Source of the DNA: Pseudomonas sp. CC120222-01a
Lineage (GTDB): Bacteria; Pseudomonadota; Gammaproteobacteria; Pseudomonadales; Pseudomonadaceae
DNA length: 64,000 nucleotides
Assembly (NCBI RefSeq): GCF_003097235.1
Contig: NZ_QEQQ01000004.1
Span: 1-64,000 of the forward strand
Direction of reading: 5' to 3'
Shown here piece after piece: positions 62,095-64,000 of this stretch (the first letter of the stretch is position 1; each line of letters starts with the position of its first letter). The notes beneath the pieces were generated by a model, which saw nothing but the letters and a program-made list of their open reading frames with translations, searched no databases and had not been told where the DNA came from. The position numbers and the translations under genes are program-made.

Positions 62095-62907
62095 TCAGCT
62101 CAATTCGAGCCAGATCGGCGCATGGTCTGACGGCTTTTCCATCCCACGCAGCTCATAGTCCACGCCGGCCGCCTTGATCCGCGGCACCAGTGCCTGGGAG
62201 GCCATGATCAGGTCGATGCGCAGGCCGCGCTTGGGTTCGTCCTCGAAGCCGCGGCTGCGGTAGTCGAACCAGCTGAAGCGGTCGGCCACCTCCGGGTGCA
62301 GATGGCGGAAGCTGTCCACCAGGCCCCAGCCCTTGAGGCGCTCCATCCACTCGCGCTCTTCCGGCAGGAAGCTGCACTTGCCAGTCTTCAGCCAGCGTTT
62401 GGCGTTGTCCGGGCCGATACCGATATCGCAGTCCTGGGGCGAGATGTTCATGTCGCCCATCACCAGTACCGGCTGGTCGTTCTTGAACTGCCCTTCGAGC
62501 AACGCCTGCAGATCGCTGTAGAAACGCTGCTTGGCCGGGAACTTGGTGGGGTGGTCACGGCTTTCACCTTGCGGGAAGTAGCCGTTCATGACGGTGATCG
62601 GGTTGCCGTCGGCATCGGCGAAGGTGCCCCAGATGAAGCGGCGCTGGGCATCTTCTTCATCCGTGGCAAAGCCCTTGAACAGGCTCAGCGGCGCCTGGCG
62701 CGAGAGCAGGGCGACCCCGTAGTGGCCTTTCTGGCCGTGGTAGTGCACGTGGTAGCCCAATGCCTGGACATCGGCCAGGGGGAACTGATCGTCGCTGACC
62801 TTGGTTTCCTGCAGGCCGATCACGTCCGGCTGGTGCTTTTCGATCAGCGCCGCCAGCTGGTGCGGGCGGGCCCGCAGGCCGTTGATGTTGAAACAGACGA
62901 TCTTCAT
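62095..62907 (-). CDS. xthA: Exodeoxyribonuclease III / AP endonuclease
   Basis: DNA-repair nuclease that cuts at abasic sites and digests 3' ends. The 270-residue protein has the exonuclease-endonuclease-phosphatase motifs in order: FNINGLRAR (about 6-14), [10 protein letters not shown] (Glu near 34), [25 protein letters not shown] (Asp/Asn near 151-153), RIDLIMAS and [11 protein letters not shown] with the catalytic Asp-His pair. Length matches XthA (268 in E. coli). It stands alone, converging on the anti-sigma gene. Confidence 0.95.
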   Translation of the reverse strand: MKIVCFNINGLRARPHQLAALIEKHQPDVIGLQETKVSDDQFPLADVQALGYHVHYHGQKGHYGVALLSRQAPLSLFKGFATDEEDAQRRFIWGTFADADGNPITVMNGYFPQGESRDHPTKFPAKQRFYSDLQALLEGQFKNDQPVLVMGDMNISPQDCDIGIGPDNAKRWLKTGKCSFLPEEREWMERLKGWGLVDSFRHLHPEVADRFSWFDYRSRGFEDEPKRGLRIDLIMASQALVPRIKAAGVDYELRGMEKPSDHAPIWLELS

Positions 62908-63070
62908 GGAAAGACAATCCTGGTAAAAGGCCGGATGCTAGCCGACATCGGCGTTCATCACCAGCGTGGCGGCTTGGCCAAGGCGCTGCTAACGTGCTGG
63001 ATGAGGTGAACGATGCGCTGTGGAGCACCTCCAAGGCACTGACATGCCCTTTCCAGGAGGACGACCTGCC

Positions 63071-63721
63071 ATGCTCGAAGCCACTGCCGCCCAGGCGCGC
63101 ATCTGCACCCTCGATGACGGCTACAGCCGTGAGGCGCGTTCGCTGCTGTACAACGCCTACCGCCACGAACCGACCTTCGCCTATATCTTCGAGGCCCAGC
63201 GCCCGGGCTACGAACGCAGGTTGCGGGTGATGGTGCGCGAGTGGGTACGCCAGCACTTCTATCTGCAGTTGCCGGCCATCGGCCTGCTGCTGGATGACCG
63301 CCTGATCGCCCTGGCCCTGATCGTGCCGCCGCAACGTCGCCTGGGTGTGGCCGATAGTTGGGCCTGGCGCTTGCGCATGCTGCTGGGCACCGGCCAGCGC
63401 TGCACCCGGCGCTACATGGATTACCAGGCGGCGCTGGCCAGCTGCCTGCCGAGTGAACAGGTGCACATGCTGCCATTGCTGGGGGTGCACCCACAGTTTC
63501 GCGGTGCTCACTACGGCGAACAATTGTTACAAGCTGTTCACGACTGGTGCGCGGAAGACCCCAATACCCAGGGCGTGGTGCTGGACTCCGGCAACGAGCA
63601 TTACCTGGCGTTTTACGCGCGCCAGGGCTATGAAGAGATAGGCGAAGTGGCTGTAGGGCCAATCCGGGAAAGGGTGTTCTTTCACCCCAATCCAGTGTCA
63701 TCCATGTCATCAATTGCTTGA
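63071..63721 (+). CDS. GNAT-family N-acetyltransferase
   Basis: A 216-residue GNAT protein. QVHMLPLLGVHPQFRGAHYG (about 136-155) contains the acetyl-CoA loop QFRGAHYG, followed by VLDSGNEHYLAFYARQGYEE, the usual C-terminal motif. The ATG at 63071 has AGGAGG about 10 bases upstream. It lies just before tamA, separated by a terminator-like hairpin. Acceptor unknown. Confidence 0.85.
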   Translation: MLEATAAQARICTLDDGYSREARSLLYNAYRHEPTFAYIFEAQRPGYERRLRVMVREWVRQHFYLQLPAIGLLLDDRLIALALIVPPQRRLGVADSWAWRLRMLLGTGQRCTRRYMDYQAALASCLPSEQVHMLPLLGVHPQFRGAHYGEQLLQAVHDWCAEDPNTQGVVLDSGNEHYLAFYARQGYEEIGEVAVGPIRERVFFHPNPVSSMSSIA

Positions 63722-63730
63722 AGAAGGCCG

Positions 63731-63757
63731 CCAGGCGCCTCCCTTGAGCGCCTGGCT
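63731..63757. terminator. Terminator-like hairpin before tamA
   Basis: GCCAGGCGC (63731-63739) pairs perfectly with GCGCCTGGC (63749-63757) over a 9-base loop, then TCTGGT. It probably ends the acetyltransferase transcript. Confidence 0.6.
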
Positions 63758-63766
63758 CTGGTAGCA

Positions 63767-64000
63767 TGCGCCGCATGACGTATTCAGGAAGACTAACCTG
63801 GGGCCTGGTTTTCTGGGCCGCCAGTTTTGCAGCATGGGGCCAGAGCGAGTTGCTGGTGAAGGTAAAACCTGCCAACAAGGAGCTCAAGGCCAATGTCGAA
63901 GGCTACATTGGTACCCTTGGTGACCGCGATGAAGAAGCGCTGCTGCGTTTCAGTCGCGGGGCTCAGGAGCAGGCGCGCAAGGCCGCGCAGGCACTTGGCT
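63767..64000 (+). CDS. tamA: Autotransporter assembly factor TamA, N-terminal part (runs off the window)
   Basis: Outer-membrane BamA-like component of the TAM complex. The visible 78 codons give a signal peptide (LTWGLVFWAASFAAWGQ) and the first POTRA domain, LLVKVKPANKELKANVEGYI, then GTLGDRDEEALLRFSRGAQE. The start is placed at the ATG at 63767, giving MRRMTYSGRL; the ATG at 63776, three codons in, is equally possible. The xthA - acetyltransferase - tamA order agrees with P. putida-type chromosomes as I recall. The beta-barrel lies outside the window. Confidence 0.82.

Overview
The window looks like a chromosomal segment of a Pseudomonas putida-group bacterium. The evidence is high GC, dense coding, Pseudomonas-type gene families (second pst operon, aru arginine-transaminase cluster, TamA/XthA neighbourhood) and REP hairpins of the GTGGGAGCGG type in intergenic gaps. 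No rRNA, tRNA, CRISPR array, transposase or integrase was seen. The only mobile-like DNA is the REP family, including two near-identical ~250-bp palindromic elements.

Layout. 1-2.8 kb: 5' part of a type VI secretion vgrG, an acetyltransferase and a PPK2 polyphosphate kinase. 2.9-8.2 kb: an E. coli-sized pstSCAB phosphate transporter behind a possible Pho box, a terminator, then a coupled pair made of a degenerate Fic-like protein and a HAD-like protein. 8.2-12.2 kb: first long palindrome, an NCS1 nucleobase/hydantoin-type transporter and two L,D-transpeptidase-like proteins. 12.2-14.4 kb: arsRBC with a long palindromic operator. 14.5-19.8 kb: carnitine catabolism (BCCT transporter, CntA/CntB carnitine monooxygenase, XRE-PAS-PAS regulator) with a shared motif before both promoters.

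19.8-24.6 kb: acetyltransferase, cytosine-permease-like transporter with an isochorismatase-family hydrolase, and an enoyl-CoA isomerase-like gene divergent from a TetR regulator. 24.7-38.8 kb: the arginine transaminase region, with response regulator AruR, a periplasmic binding protein, hybrid kinase AruS, amino-acid permease, three CoA-dependent enzymes, AruI, AruH and an aldehyde dehydrogenase. Arginine would be transaminated, decarboxylated and oxidised to 4-guanidinobutyrate; the CoA enzymes suggest a further step. 39-45.4 kb: Rrf2 regulator divergent from a peptide/nickel-type ABC transporter with a flavodoxin-fold reductase. 45.6-50.6 kb: FAD oxidoreductase, polyamine-type binding protein, class III aminotransferase and LuxR regulator.

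50.6-54.4 kb: SigF/NrsF ECF sigma/anti-sigma pair divergent from a four-gene bufferin-type operon (DUF2282 precursor, DUF692 MNIO enzyme, DUF2063 partner, DoxX). A GTAACC-N16-CGAA motif occurs on both strands in the shared region. 54.5-59 kb: TetR with a secreted HELKH-type protein, an SDR lacking the catalytic Tyr, a GST-kappa-like isomerase, a PuuR-like regulator and an MFS exporter behind a Fur-box-like site. 59-62 kb: catalase-like protein and cytochrome b561 divergent from a second ECF sigma/anti-sigma pair, again with matched divergent promoters (GGAATA-N15-CGTC). 62-64 kb: exonuclease III, an acetyltransferase and the start of tamA.
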